Source of the DNA: JAWLGW01 sp964569055
GTDB taxonomy: Bacteria; Planctomycetota; J058
Assembly (NCBI GenBank): GCA_964569055.1
Contig: CAZMSZ010000077.1
Location: 1-24,164 of the forward strand
DNA: 24,164 nucleotides
Direction of reading: 5' to 3'
The stretch's first letter is position 1. Every line of letters begins with the position of its first letter. Shown one piece after another: positions 7,795 through 15,940 of this stretch. Under the pieces are notes generated by a model. That model was not told where the DNA came from and did not search any database. It worked only from the letters and a program-made list of their open reading frames with translations. The translations under genes were made by a program, and so were the position numbers.

Positions 7795-8223
7795 TCAGTG
7801 GACGAGGGCCTGCCGGACCTCGCGCACCAGCTCGACCAGCTTCTCGAGCGTCATGCCGCTCGGCTTGGCGGCCAGGTAGCTCTCCACGATCCGGCCGGTG
7901 GCCTCCATCACCTCGGGCCGCGTGTTGACCTCGGGGGAGACCCCGTCCGCCAGCGGCGCGCCGGCGTCGATGATCCGGCGGATCCGCTGCTGGGTCTTGG
8001 GCGTCGCCACCGCGATCCCCCGGGCCCAGTTGTGGTACGTGCTGTTGGTCACCTCGAGCAGCTCCGCCATCTTCTTCTTCGGGATGGCGTGCTTGGCGCG
8101 GAACGCGTCCAGCTCTTCGAACGTGGTGACGGTCCACTCGCGCCGCTTCTTCTTGGCCACGGACACCTTCTTGCGCGTTGGCGCCTTCGTCGCTCCCGGG
8201 GAACGGGTCTTCTTCTTAGCCAT
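7795..8223 (-). CDS. Small XRE-like helix-turn-helix protein with Lys/Arg-rich N-terminal tail
   Basis: This 142-residue protein begins with a strongly basic tail: 13 Lys/Arg in the first 28 residues, in histone H1-like KKK and RKK clusters. A compact helical segment follows (about 36-85), containing FRAKHAIPKKKMAELLEVTN and STYHNWARG, which reads like an XRE/Cro-type helix-turn-helix with the recognition helix around residues 61-68. The C-terminal part (105-142) is predicted helical with no known motif. A likely role is DNA binding as a regulator or nucleoid-associated protein. The ATG start has GGAG five bases upstream. It lies 226 bases downstream of the large Hsp70-like gene on the same strand, so it may be co-transcribed or have its own promoter; a poor TTGAAC/CATATT pair is visible just before the gene. 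The target is unknown. Confidence 0.8.
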   Translation of the reverse strand: MAKKKTRSPGATKAPTRKKVSVAKKKRREWTVTTFEELDAFRAKHAIPKKKMAELLEVTNSTYHNWARGIAVATPKTQQRIRRIIDAGAPLADGVSPEVNTRPEVMEATGRIVESYLAAKPSGMTLEKLVELVREVRQALVH

Positions 8224-8449
8224 TCAGACTCCAATATGCCTTGTCTTACCAGGGGCGTTCAAAGCACGCAAGTCCTCACGCAAGATTGTGGCGGACTCTG
8301 CCAGGAAGCCCTCGACGACCTGCCCCACGCGGGGGAGGGCCGCTCCGCGCCGACCCCGTTGGAGGCCCGACGAGACCGGGGGTCGCGCCGCGGGTGGGAC
8401 GATCATGCCGCTCGCGCAGGGCTGTCGAATATGTGGACATTCTCGTCGG

Positions 8450-11320
8450 TTATCGCTCGCGCAGCACGAGGCCCATCGGGACCGAGTCGCCGTAGTACTC
8501 CGTCTGCGTGCGGAGCTCGGCGGACGTGACGGCCTCGCGCAGCGGCCGCAGGGTCCGCGCGTCGATCCCGCGTCGCTCCAGGGCCGCGAGCGCCCGCTGG
8601 CGCAGCTCGCCCGGGACGTCGCGGGCGCGGTCCTCGGTCAGCCGAGCGAGCTGGACGATCGCGAACACGCTGTCGCCGCCGCGGCGCGGGTCGATCCGGA
8701 GCAGCCGGCCCAGCCAGGCCGCCGCGACCTCGGCCGAGACCAGCCGGTCGACCGGCCCGTAGAGCGGGGCGCGCCCGCCGAGCCGTCCGAGCGCCCACGG
8801 GCCCCAGCGCGGCGGCGCCTTCCCCTTCTCGAGCAGCTCGATCAGGGCCTCGCCGAGCTGGCGCTTCTTCTTGGGGGAGAGGTGCTCGAGGGACGCGGCG
8901 AGCCGCCAGTACTCGGCCAGGAGCTGCTTGCTGGCGCCGCGGGCCTGGCCCTGCAGCAGGATCGGCTGGACGGGGGAGAACAGCGTCTCCTGCTGGCCGC
9001 GGTTGAGCCCCCCGCTGAGCCGCCGCCAGGCGACGACCCACTCCAGCACGACCGAGTCGCGGCGGGGGTGGGCCATGCCCTCGAGGTAGAGCTTCCAGGC
9101 CTCGGACACGCGGAACTCGTCGAGCGTGGCCCCGAAGCCCGGGCGCAGGCAGAAGCCGGCCAGGTTCCACCAGCGCGCCTCGTGGAACGCCGAGCGCTTG
9201 CGCGTCTCCTTGACCTCCAGCAGCGCGTCGAACAAGGCGCGGATCACGGGGACGGGCCACCCCTCGCGCGAGGCGCCGAGCGCCTCCTCGAGCTCGCGGC
9301 CGAGCTTCTCGAGCGGGCGCTGCGCGTCGGCGGCGGGGAGGTCGAGGGCGGTCTTCAGCAGCCGGATCGCCTTGTCGACCCGCTCGGGGTCGATCACGAG
9401 GCCGCCCTCCTGCGGGGGCAGGGCCTCCACCGCGGCGGCCGCCGCCGCGAGGCGACCGGAGCTCGAGCTGGCCGGGTCGCGCTCGGGCGGCGCCTCCTGG
9501 CGCGGGCGCGTGTCGAGCTCGAGCCGCCAGCGCTGCTCGCCCGCGCGGGCCTCGACCCAGATCTCGAGGGTCCCGATCTCGGTGTAGCGCGCCACCAGCG
9601 TCACCGGCACGTCGCGCAGCTTGGCCGTCCGCTTGCGCCCCACGCGGATCAGGGTGTGGAGGGGGGCGAGCTCCTCGAACTGCTCGGGCTCGAGCGGGAC
9701 GACCGCGCCCGCCGGGTCGTCACGCTCGGTCGAGGTGTGGAAGGGGAACACCACCGGCCGGTTCGCCTTGAGCTCGAGCGGCCGGTCCTCGATCCGGACC
9801 AGGCCGCCCTCCTCGAGCCCGCGTGGGACGAGGCACAGGACGGTGCGGGCCGCGCCCGCCGAGACCTCGAGGTAGTAGCCGCGCCCCGCGCCGCTGCGGA
9901 TCCGGGTCCCCTTTCCGCGCCGCACCAGGCCGTAGTAGGCGGCGCCGCGCGACACGGCGAGGTCGAGGTCGCTCCCGGCGAGCTCCGCCGGGCGCGGCTG
10001 CCAGTCGGCCAGCGCGTCGAGCACGCGCTCGCGCAGGACGGCCGTCTTGAACACGCCGCCGTTGAACAGCACGCGGTCGACCCGCGCCAGGCCGCCTCCC
10101 TCGCCCTGGCGGCGGAGGAAGTCGCGCAGGTGGCGGGTGATCGCCGGCTCGGCCTCGAACGGCAGCCCGAACTCCTTGAGCCCCGCCCCGCGGCGGCGGG
10201 GGCGCGTCGGCTCGTCGGGCGCGATCCGGGGGAAGAACCCCTCGAGGATCGCCTCGGTCACCTCGGCCCGGGTCAGCTTGGCGCGGATCGTGCTCTCGAT
10301 CAGCTTGGTCCCGCGGCGCGCGATCGAGAGCTGCACCTCGTCGCGCGCTCCTTCGAGGAGCTGGACCTTGGCCTCGCGGCAGGCCTGCACCAGCGCGTGC
10401 CACGAGCGCGGGTCGAGCGACTTGCTCAGGCGCTGCTCGACGCGGCGGGCGAGCGCGAGGTCCATGTTGTCGCCGCCGAGCAGCAGGTGCTCGCCCACGG
10501 CGGTGCGCTCGAAGCCGTGCTCGTCCTGGTCGTCCTCGCCGCCGGTCACGCGGATCAGCGAGAAGTCGGTCGTGCCGCCGCCCACGTCGCAGACCAGGAT
10601 CGTCTCGCCGGGCGAGAGGAGGGTGGGCCACTCCTCCTCGTGCGCGGCGATCCAGGCGTAGAGGGCGGCCTGGGGCTCCTCGATCAGCAGCGCGTCGAGG
10701 CCGGCCTGCCGCACGGCGGCCACGGTGAGCTCGCGCGCGACCTCGTCGAACGAGGCCGGGATCGTGACCACGATGTCCTGCGCCGCGAGCGCCTTGGCGG
10801 CGTCGCCGCCCGCGATCCCGTGGTCCCACGCGTCGCGGAGGTGGCGCAGGAGCAGCGCCTCGACCTCGACGGGGGAGCGCTTGGGCACCTCCTCGGGGGC
10901 GCCCCAGGGGAGGATCGCCGCCTTGCGGTCGACCCCCGGGTGGCAGAGCCACGACTTGGCGGAGGTGATCAGGCGGTCCGGCGTGAGCGTGCCGCGGCGG
11001 CGCGCGAGCTCGCCCACGACCACGGAGGGGGACTGACCCCACGGGAGCAGGACCTGCTCGGCGCTGAGCTCGTGGCCGCCGCGCACGTAGGCGGCCGAGG
11101 GGAGGCCGCGCTCCTCCTCCACCAGGCCCGGCTCGGTGTGCTGCGGCACCGGGAAGTGGCGCACGGCGCGCGCCTTCTTGCCGGAGCGGCGGTCGACGAA
11201 GGCCAGGGCCGTGTTGGTGGTGCCGAGGTCGATCCCGACGACGTAGCGGGTCTTGGCGACCTCGTCGGTGGGGGGGCGCTGGAAGGCGCCGGTGCGAGGG
11301 TCCTTGCGCGGGGCGCTCAA
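8450..11320 (-). CDS. Hsp70-like ATPase with long extra C-terminal region (probably DUF3731 type)
   Basis: This 956-residue protein has a full Hsp70/actin-type ATPase fold: phosphate-1 motif GIDLGTTN (29-36), a conserved lysine in SAKSW (K122), phosphate-2 motif CDVGGGTTDFS (244-254), LGGDNMD (281-287) and VLFNGGVFK (417-425) in the adenosine-binding position. A beta-rich region with a TEIGTLEIWVEAR motif follows, matching the place where the neighbouring 629-residue paralogue ends. About 330 further residues form a helical region; from memory this architecture is annotated as DUF3731. There is no DnaK-like lid or EEVD-type tail. The start is TTG at 11320, the only start codon between the preceding stop and the first conserved motif; a weak GGAG lies ten bases upstream. 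It follows its paralogue by seven bases. The function is unknown; a chaperone or cytoskeleton-like ATPase role is inferred from the fold. Confidence 0.88.
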   Translation of the reverse strand: MSAPRKDPRTGAFQRPPTDEVAKTRYVVGIDLGTTNTALAFVDRRSGKKARAVRHFPVPQHTEPGLVEEERGLPSAAYVRGGHELSAEQVLLPWGQSPSVVVGELARRRGTLTPDRLITSAKSWLCHPGVDRKAAILPWGAPEEVPKRSPVEVEALLLRHLRDAWDHGIAGGDAAKALAAQDIVVTIPASFDEVARELTVAAVRQAGLDALLIEEPQAALYAWIAAHEEEWPTLLSPGETILVCDVGGGTTDFSLIRVTGGEDDQDEHGFERTAVGEHLLLGGDNMDLALARRVEQRLSKSLDPRSWHALVQACREAKVQLLEGARDEVQLSIARRGTKLIESTIRAKLTRAEVTEAILEGFFPRIAPDEPTRPRRRGAGLKEFGLPFEAEPAITRHLRDFLRRQGEGGGLARVDRVLFNGGVFKTAVLRERVLDALADWQPRPAELAGSDLDLAVSRGAAYYGLVRRGKGTRIRSGAGRGYYLEVSAGAARTVLCLVPRGLEEGGLVRIEDRPLELKANRPVVFPFHTSTERDDPAGAVVPLEPEQFEELAPLHTLIRVGRKRTAKLRDVPVTLVARYTEIGTLEIWVEARAGEQRWRLELDTRPRQEAPPERDPASSSSGRLAAAAAAVEALPPQEGGLVIDPERVDKAIRLLKTALDLPAADAQRPLEKLGRELEEALGASREGWPVPVIRALFDALLEVKETRKRSAFHEARWWNLAGFCLRPGFGATLDEFRVSEAWKLYLEGMAHPRRDSVVLEWVVAWRRLSGGLNRGQQETLFSPVQPILLQGQARGASKQLLAEYWRLAASLEHLSPKKKRQLGEALIELLEKGKAPPRWGPWALGRLGGRAPLYGPVDRLVSAEVAAAWLGRLLRIDPRRGGDSVFAIVQLARLTEDRARDVPGELRQRALAALERRGIDARTLRPLREAVTSAELRTQTEYYGDSVPMGLVLRER

Positions 11321-11327
11321 GGAGGGC

Positions 11328-13217
11328 TCACTCCGCCTGCTCGCGCACGCTCCACTCGAGCTTGAAGCGGCGGCCGTCGCGCGCGACGCAGTGGACCTCG
11401 AGCGTGCCGACCTCGGTCACGCTCGACTCGAGGCGCACGGGGAGCGCGGCCCCCGCCTCGCCCTCGCCGGCCGGGAGGGTGACCTCGAGCGGGGCGAGCT
11501 CGACGAGCTCGCCCTCCTCCCAGCCCTCGAGGAGGGCGCCCGGAGCGTCCTCCTTGCGCGTGGTCGAGCCCAGGAACCGGAACTCGGCCGGCTCGCCGAC
11601 CCAGAGCGAGAACTCGCGCTCGGAGACCTGGACGGAGGTGCCCTCCTCCATGCCGAACGGCGCCACGCACAGCGCCTTGAGCGGGGCGGGCAGGCCCGGG
11701 ACGGCGGGGAGGCTCGACTCGATCCCCACGTAGAAGCTGCGGGCCGTGCCGCCGCGGATCCGCACGCCGCGGCCGCGCCGCACGAGGCCGTAGGCGGCGG
11801 CGCCGCGCGCGACGGCGAGGTCGAGGTCCTCGCCCTCGAGCACCTTGAGGGGCGCGCGGCCGGCCGCGGCCAGCCAGCCGTTGATCACGTCGAGCGCGGC
11901 CTGGCGGACGGGCGCGCCCTTGAAAACGCCGCCGTTGAACAGGATCGCGGTCGGGTAGGCGAACCCGTCTACCGCGCCGTCGGCGGCGTCCTGCGCGCCG
12001 AGGAACGCGGCGACGTGGCGCGTGATCGCGGGGTCCGCCTCGAAGGGCAGGCCGATCTCGGCCAGGCCCGCTCCGCGGCGGCGGGCGGGACGGTCGGTCG
12101 CGGCGCAGGGGGGGAAGAAGCCCTTCAGCACGACCTGGTCCATGTCCTCGCGCCGGAGCTCGGTCTTGAGCGAGCCGCCGATCAGCTTGCTCCCTCGGCC
12201 GAGGATCGTGACGGGGGCGGTCTCCTTGTCGGGGCGCGCGAGGAGCGCCTCCTTGGCCGCGCGGCAGGCCTGCCACAGCGCGCGCGACTGCCAGGCGTCG
12301 AGGGTCTTGCCCTTCTCGGCGCTGAGGCGGGCGGCGGCGACGTGGGCCAGGGCCAGGTCCATGTTGTCGCCGCCGAGGAGCAGGTGCGCGCCGACCGCGA
12401 GCCGCTCGAGCGCGAGGTTGCCCTCCTCCTCGGCGACCTTGATCAGCGAGAGGTCGGTCGTGCCGCCGCCCACGTCGAGCACGAGCACGAGGTCGCCGAC
12501 GGTGAGCTGCTTGCGCCAGTCCTCGCGCGCGCGCTCCAGCCAGGAGTAGAAGGCGGCCTGCGGCTCCTCGAGGAGGGTGAAGTTGGCGAGCCCCGCGGCG
12601 CGGGCCGCCTCGACCGTCAGCTCGCGGGCGGTCGGGTCGAAGGAGGCGGGGACGGTGAGCAGCACCTCCTGGCGCGCCAGCTTCAGCGAGGCGTCCTCGG
12701 CCGTCGCGTCCCAGGCGTCGCGGAGGTAGGTCAGCAGGCGCCGGGCGGCGTCGAGCGGGGAGAGCTTGGCGACCTCCTGGGGGTCGCTCCCCCAGGGGAG
12801 GATCGCACCGCGCCGGTCCACGCCCGCGTGGCACAGCCAGCTCTTGGAGCTCGAGACCAGGCGGTCGGGCACGCGGCCGCCCTGTTCGCGCGCGAAGGCG
12901 CCGATCACCGCGCCGGCGGTGTCGGGGCTCTCGAACGGGAGGGCGGTCGCGGCCTCGGCCAGCTCGTGCTCGCCCGGGAGGTAGAGGAAGGAGGGGAGGA
13001 GCGGCAGCTCGTCCGCCGTGCCCTGGCGCACGAGCTGCGGGATCGCGAACGGGACGACCTCGCCGTAGCCCTCGTCGCCTTCCGCGAGCTCGGTGTCGAC
13101 GTAGGCCAGGGCGCAGTTGGTGGTGCCGAGGTCGACCCCGACGACGTAGGGGGTCCCGTCGCGCTCGCCGGCGTCCGCTCGCTCGCCGCCCTCGGCGGCC
13201 TTGCGCTTCTTGCTCAC
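11328..13217 (-). CDS. Hsp70-like ATPase (shorter paralogue of the pair)
   Basis: This 629-residue protein is a paralogue of the downstream 956-residue one. Its ATPase motifs are intact: GVDLGTTN (27-34), K125 in SSKSW, DVGGGTTD (248-255), LGGDNMD (281-287) and ILFNGGVFK (425-433). Both proteins share the stretch KSWLCH(A/P)GVDR, not part of canonical DnaK, which marks them as one subfamily. The protein ends shortly after TEVGTLEVHCVARDG, so it has a beta-type substrate-domain remnant but no helical lid. The first 22 residues are charged (Lys/Glu/Asp). The start is GTG at 13217, overlapping the DUF2760 stop by four bases (GTGA), with GAGG eight bases upstream. The longer frame beginning at 13292 only re-reads the DUF2760 gene. 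No J-protein or GrpE partner is encoded nearby. Confidence 0.9.
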   Translation of the reverse strand: MSKKRKAAEGGERADAGERDGTPYVVGVDLGTTNCALAYVDTELAEGDEGYGEVVPFAIPQLVRQGTADELPLLPSFLYLPGEHELAEAATALPFESPDTAGAVIGAFAREQGGRVPDRLVSSSKSWLCHAGVDRRGAILPWGSDPQEVAKLSPLDAARRLLTYLRDAWDATAEDASLKLARQEVLLTVPASFDPTARELTVEAARAAGLANFTLLEEPQAAFYSWLERAREDWRKQLTVGDLVLVLDVGGGTTDLSLIKVAEEEGNLALERLAVGAHLLLGGDNMDLALAHVAAARLSAEKGKTLDAWQSRALWQACRAAKEALLARPDKETAPVTILGRGSKLIGGSLKTELRREDMDQVVLKGFFPPCAATDRPARRRGAGLAEIGLPFEADPAITRHVAAFLGAQDAADGAVDGFAYPTAILFNGGVFKGAPVRQAALDVINGWLAAAGRAPLKVLEGEDLDLAVARGAAAYGLVRRGRGVRIRGGTARSFYVGIESSLPAVPGLPAPLKALCVAPFGMEEGTSVQVSEREFSLWVGEPAEFRFLGSTTRKEDAPGALLEGWEEGELVELAPLEVTLPAGEGEAGAALPVRLESSVTEVGTLEVHCVARDGRRFKLEWSVREQAE

Positions 13218-13999
13218 AGCTCGACCTCGGCGGGGGTCAGCACGCGCGGATCGGTCTCGGGGACCGGCACGTGGACCTTGCTCGTGCGCCACCCGTGGTG
13301 CATGAGCGTCCCCTTGAAGGGGGGATCGCCCTTGACGTTGCCCGAGAGCGCGATCGCGACGGGGTCGAACCCCGCCGGGACCGTCACGGGCGTCTCCTCC
13401 TCGCCAGGCAGGATCGGCTCGAGGGCGAGCGCCTCGTCGAGCACCTTGCGGCAGCCCTTGTGGATCGCGCGCACGGCCGCGCCGACCTGCTCGTCTTCGT
13501 AGTCGTCGATCGCCTCGCGCAGGAAGTCGAGCAGCCGCCCCTCGCGCTGTAGCCAGCCGAGCAGCGCCAGGGCGCCGTTGGCGTGGGCCTCGCTCAGCTT
13601 GCCCTCGGCCTTCTCGAGCCGAGCGCGGAGCTTGTCGAGCTCGGCCGCGGCGGCGGCGCGCTGGTCTTCGGCGTCGCCGAGCTTCAGCTCACGCGCGCGG
13701 GCGTCGGAGAGCTCCTGCGACAGCCGCGCGACCTCGGCTTCCAGCCGGGCCTGCGCGCCCGAGGCGGCCTCGGCGGCGCTCTTCGCCTCTTGCGCGGCTG
13801 CGCCCTGGGCCTGCCGCAGCTCGTCGCGCTCTCGCTCCGCGCGCTCGGCGCGCGTGCGCAGCGCGTCCGCGTCGGCTTGCAGGCGCTCGCGCTCCTTCGC
13901 GGCGTCAGCGGGCGGCGGGAGCGCCGCGGCGGCCGCGGTCGGCAATCGTCCGGTGAACAGGAGCGCGAAGAAGCACTGCAGGGCGAGGATGAATCGCAC
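13214..13999 (-). CDS. Membrane-anchored coiled-coil protein with DUF2760 domain
   Basis: This is a 261-residue protein of unknown function. Residues 1-17 (MRFILALQCFFALLFTG) form a hydrophobic N-terminal anchor or signal. Residues 33-138 are almost entirely Ala/Glu/Arg/Lys/Leu heptads, a long coiled coil. Residues 140-261 match what I recall of DUF2760: ALLGWLQREGRLLDFLREAI, VGAAVRAIHKGCRKVL, VPAGFDPVAIALSGNVKGDP, PFKGTLMHHGWR and the ending LTPAEVEL. From memory, DUF2760 genes sit directly before two Hsp70-like genes in many bacteria, exactly as here, so the three products probably act together. DUF2760 proteins I recall lack such a long coiled coil. The GTG start has GGGGAGG six bases upstream and a TACCAT box (14029-14024) before it. 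Confidence 0.85.
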   Translation of the reverse strand: MRFILALQCFFALLFTGRLPTAAAAALPPPADAAKERERLQADADALRTRAERAERERDELRQAQGAAAQEAKSAAEAASGAQARLEAEVARLSQELSDARARELKLGDAEDQRAAAAAELDKLRARLEKAEGKLSEAHANGALALLGWLQREGRLLDFLREAIDDYEDEQVGAAVRAIHKGCRKVLDEALALEPILPGEEETPVTVPAGFDPVAIALSGNVKGDPPFKGTLMHHGWRTSKVHVPVPETDPRVLTPAEVEL

Positions 14000-14023
14000 G
14001 TCGGGCCTCCCCTTGGGGGAAGA

Positions 14024-14029
14024 ATGGTA
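14024..14029 (-). promoter_or_regulatory. Putative -10 box of the DUF2760-Hsp70-Hsp70 operon
   Basis: On the minus strand TACCAT lies 24 bases before the GTG start of the DUF2760 gene. No convincing -35 element is seen at the correct spacing. It is called because the TAnnnT pattern recurs before most transcription units here. Confidence 0.35.
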
Positions 14030-14030
14030 A

Positions 14031-14057
14031 CACCCGTGTCCGATGAACCGACGGGTG
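14031..14057 (-). terminator. Inverted repeat downstream of the aminopeptidase gene
   Basis: CACCCGT and ACGGGTG form a perfect 7-base stem around a 13-base interval. On the minus strand the stem is followed by TTACCATTCTT, a partly T-rich tail. It lies between the aminopeptidase stop and the DUF2760 operon, where a terminator is expected, and abuts the putative -10 box of that operon. Confidence 0.4.
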
Positions 14058-14062
14058 GCGCT

Positions 14063-14078
14063 CGGGCTGCCGAGCCCG
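14063..14078 (-). terminator. Short hairpin after the aminopeptidase stop
   Basis: CGGGCT-GCCG-AGCCCG is a perfect 6-base stem with a 4-base loop, ten bases after the aminopeptidase stop codon. With the second inverted repeat just beyond it, it could separate the aminopeptidase from the DUF2760 operon. Confidence 0.45.
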
Positions 14079-14087
14079 TCCTCGCTC

Positions 14088-15818
14088 CTAGGCGAGCACC
14101 TCCGCTCGCTGGGCGGCCCAGCGCGCCAGGAAGGCCTCCTCGGCCGGGCCGAGCTGGGCGTGATCGATCAGGCGCTCGTCGAGCGCGGCGAAGGTGAGCG
14201 GCACCACGTCCAGGAACCCGGGGGCGTCGGCCGCGGGCAGGGCCGTGCACAGGTTCTCGATCCGCACCCCCCCGAAGCCTGGGAGATAGATCCCCGGCTC
14301 GATCGAGAACACGTGTCCGACCTCGATCGGACCGGCGCCCTTGGTCGAGACGCGCGGGGGAGCCTCGTGGACGTTGATGCCCACCCCGTGGCCGGTGCCA
14401 TGGTTGAAGTCGAGGCCCGCGGCCCAGATCGGCGCGCGCACCAGCGCGTCGAGCTGGTCGCCGCGCGCGCCCACCGGCAGGCGCGCGCTCATGCCGGCGA
14501 TCGCGCCCTTGAGGACGAGCGTGAAGATCCGCCGCTGCTCGGGGGTGGCCGCGGGGACCAAGTCGGGTGCGCCGGCGACGAAGGTGCGGGTGAGGTCGGT
14601 GGCGTAGCCCTCGGCGTAGTAGCCGCCGGTGTCGAGGAGGACGAGCTCGCCGGGCGCGATCGCGCGCTCGGGGTCGGGCTTGGAGTAGTGGATGTGCGCG
14701 CCGTTCGCGCCCGCGGCGGCGATCACCCGGAACGAGAGCCCGAGGGCGCCCGAGGCCAGGAACAGCCGCTCGACTTCGGCTGCGAGGTCGGCCTCGGTCA
14801 CGCGCTCGCCGGCAGCGAGCCGCGCGTCCACGAACGCTTGCGCCTGCTCGACCACCCGGTCGGCGCGGCGGAAGGCGTCACGCATGGCGGCGAGCTCGGC
14901 CTCGTTCTTGCGTGCCTTCATGGCGACCAGGGGGCTGGTCGCGGCCACGGGTTCGGCGCCCGCGTCACGGAGGGCCTGCACGACCGCCACGGTGGCGCCG
15001 TCAGGGTCGTAGCCGACCTTGGCGCCCGGCGGGAGCGCGGCGGACCACGCCTCGAGGGCGACGACCCGCACCGCCGGGTCGGCGCGGACTTCGACCGGCA
15101 GCCGGTGGCCGTCCGTCGCGAGGACGACGGCGTCGCCCAGGAGGAGCCCGAGCCCGCGGAACGTGGCCTGGTAGGGGAAGTCGCCCCCGCGCAAGTTGGT
15201 CAGATAGGCGAGCTCGTCGAGCCGGAGCACGACGAAGGCGTCCAGCCCGGCCGCCTCGAGGGCGGGGCGCGCGGCCGCGACCTTGTCGCTGACGGAGGCG
15301 CCGACGGCCGCCGCTGCGATCGCGCGCACGGGCGCCACCGGCTCGGAGACGGACCCGCGCGCGCGCTCGGGGAGCGAAGGGAGCGTGGGGACCAGCTCGA
15401 TCCCCGCCCCCTCGAGGGCCCTGACGAGCGCCTCGAGCTCGCGAGTGGAGGTGCGGTCGGGCTCGTAGCCGACGCGCCGAACGCCGCGCGCGGCCGCCTC
15501 GCGGACCTTGGCGGCGATCGCCGCGGAGATCGAGGTGCCGAGCGGGACCTTGTCGACGCTCCAGGGCGTGCCGGCCACCTGGTCTTCACCCTGCAGGTGA
15601 TAGCGCCCGTCGAGCGCCAGCCAGCCCTCGTCGCGCGTCAGGAACGCGTCCCCCGCGCTCCCCGTGAACCCGGTCAGCCAGGCCCGGGTGCTCTCCGCCA
15701 GCGGGACGTATTCGTTCAAGAATCGGTCGGTCGAGCGGACGATCACCGCGTCCAGCCCCTCCGCCGCCAACAGCGCCCGCACGGCGGCGACGCGTTCGAC
15801 GATCTCTGCCGCGCTCAT
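14088..15818 (-). CDS. Xaa-Pro aminopeptidase, three-domain M24B type
   Basis: This 576-residue cytoplasmic metallopeptidase should remove N-terminal residues preceding proline. Two creatinase-like N-terminal domains (about 5-150 and 160-320) precede the M24 pita-bread domain (about 325-530), as in the longer eukaryote-like aminopeptidase P1 rather than the about 440-residue E. coli PepP. The dinuclear metal ligands are all present: D396 and D408 in LLDTGGYYAEGYATDLTRTF, H477 in HGTGHGVG (with H473), E507 in IEPGIYLPG and E521 in RIENLC. The two aspartates are separated by 11 residues, one more than in the PepP and XPNPEP1 sequences I recall. The ATG start at 15818 follows a strong GGAGGAGG; a longer frame from 15887 would include only non-conserved sequence. 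It diverges from gmhA. Confidence 0.92.
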   Translation of the reverse strand: MSAAEIVERVAAVRALLAAEGLDAVIVRSTDRFLNEYVPLAESTRAWLTGFTGSAGDAFLTRDEGWLALDGRYHLQGEDQVAGTPWSVDKVPLGTSISAAIAAKVREAAARGVRRVGYEPDRTSTRELEALVRALEGAGIELVPTLPSLPERARGSVSEPVAPVRAIAAAAVGASVSDKVAAARPALEAAGLDAFVVLRLDELAYLTNLRGGDFPYQATFRGLGLLLGDAVVLATDGHRLPVEVRADPAVRVVALEAWSAALPPGAKVGYDPDGATVAVVQALRDAGAEPVAATSPLVAMKARKNEAELAAMRDAFRRADRVVEQAQAFVDARLAAGERVTEADLAAEVERLFLASGALGLSFRVIAAAGANGAHIHYSKPDPERAIAPGELVLLDTGGYYAEGYATDLTRTFVAGAPDLVPAATPEQRRIFTLVLKGAIAGMSARLPVGARGDQLDALVRAPIWAAGLDFNHGTGHGVGINVHEAPPRVSTKGAGPIEVGHVFSIEPGIYLPGFGGVRIENLCTALPAADAPGFLDVVPLTFAALDERLIDHAQLGPAEEAFLARWAAQRAEVLA

Positions 15819-15862
15819 CCGGCCTCCTCCTCGGCGCCGCTGGAGGGCGCCGCAGTCGAGAG

Positions 15863-15868
15863 AGGATA
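15863..15868 (-). promoter_or_regulatory. Putative -10 box of the aminopeptidase gene
   Basis: TATCCT on the minus strand, in the context GCGCTATCCTCTC, lies 44 bases before the ATG start. The same GCTATCCTC core precedes the kinase gene. No clear -35 element is visible. Confidence 0.4.
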
Positions 15869-15905
15869 GCGCGGCCGGGTCGCCCACCGTGATGCGAGCG
15901 CCCGC

Positions 15906-15933
15906 TTGATCCGCGGCGCGGCCCGCCTAGCAT
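15906..15933 (+). promoter_or_regulatory. Promoter of gmhA, probably giving a leaderless transcript
   Basis: TTGATC (15906-15911) and TAGCAT (15928-15933) are separated by 16 bases. Seven bases follow the -10 box before the ATG at 15941, so transcription should begin at or next to the start codon. No ribosome binding site lies between them, which supports a leaderless message. Confidence 0.5.
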
Positions 15934-15940
15934 CGCGCCC

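Noticed and set aside
8316..8400. Imperfect inverted repeat (CGACCCC / GGGGTCG) after the large Hsp70-like gene as a terminator
   Set aside because: Only about seven pairs with a loop of about 20-25 bases and no T-run; too weak to call in DNA this GC-rich.
8224..8406. A 60-codon minus-strand frame whose stop directly touches the ATG of the helix-turn-helix gene
   Set aside because: The TGAATG junction is suggestive of coupling, but the codon usage shifts to AT-ending codons, there is no ribosome binding site for its ATG, and the sequence has no known similarity; more likely promoter DNA.
7898..11365. An 1155-codon plus-strand open frame antisense to the large Hsp70-like gene
   Set aside because: Composition is that of a GC shadow (Arg/Leu/Glu/Ala/Gly repeats); the opposite strand shows complete Hsp70 motifs.
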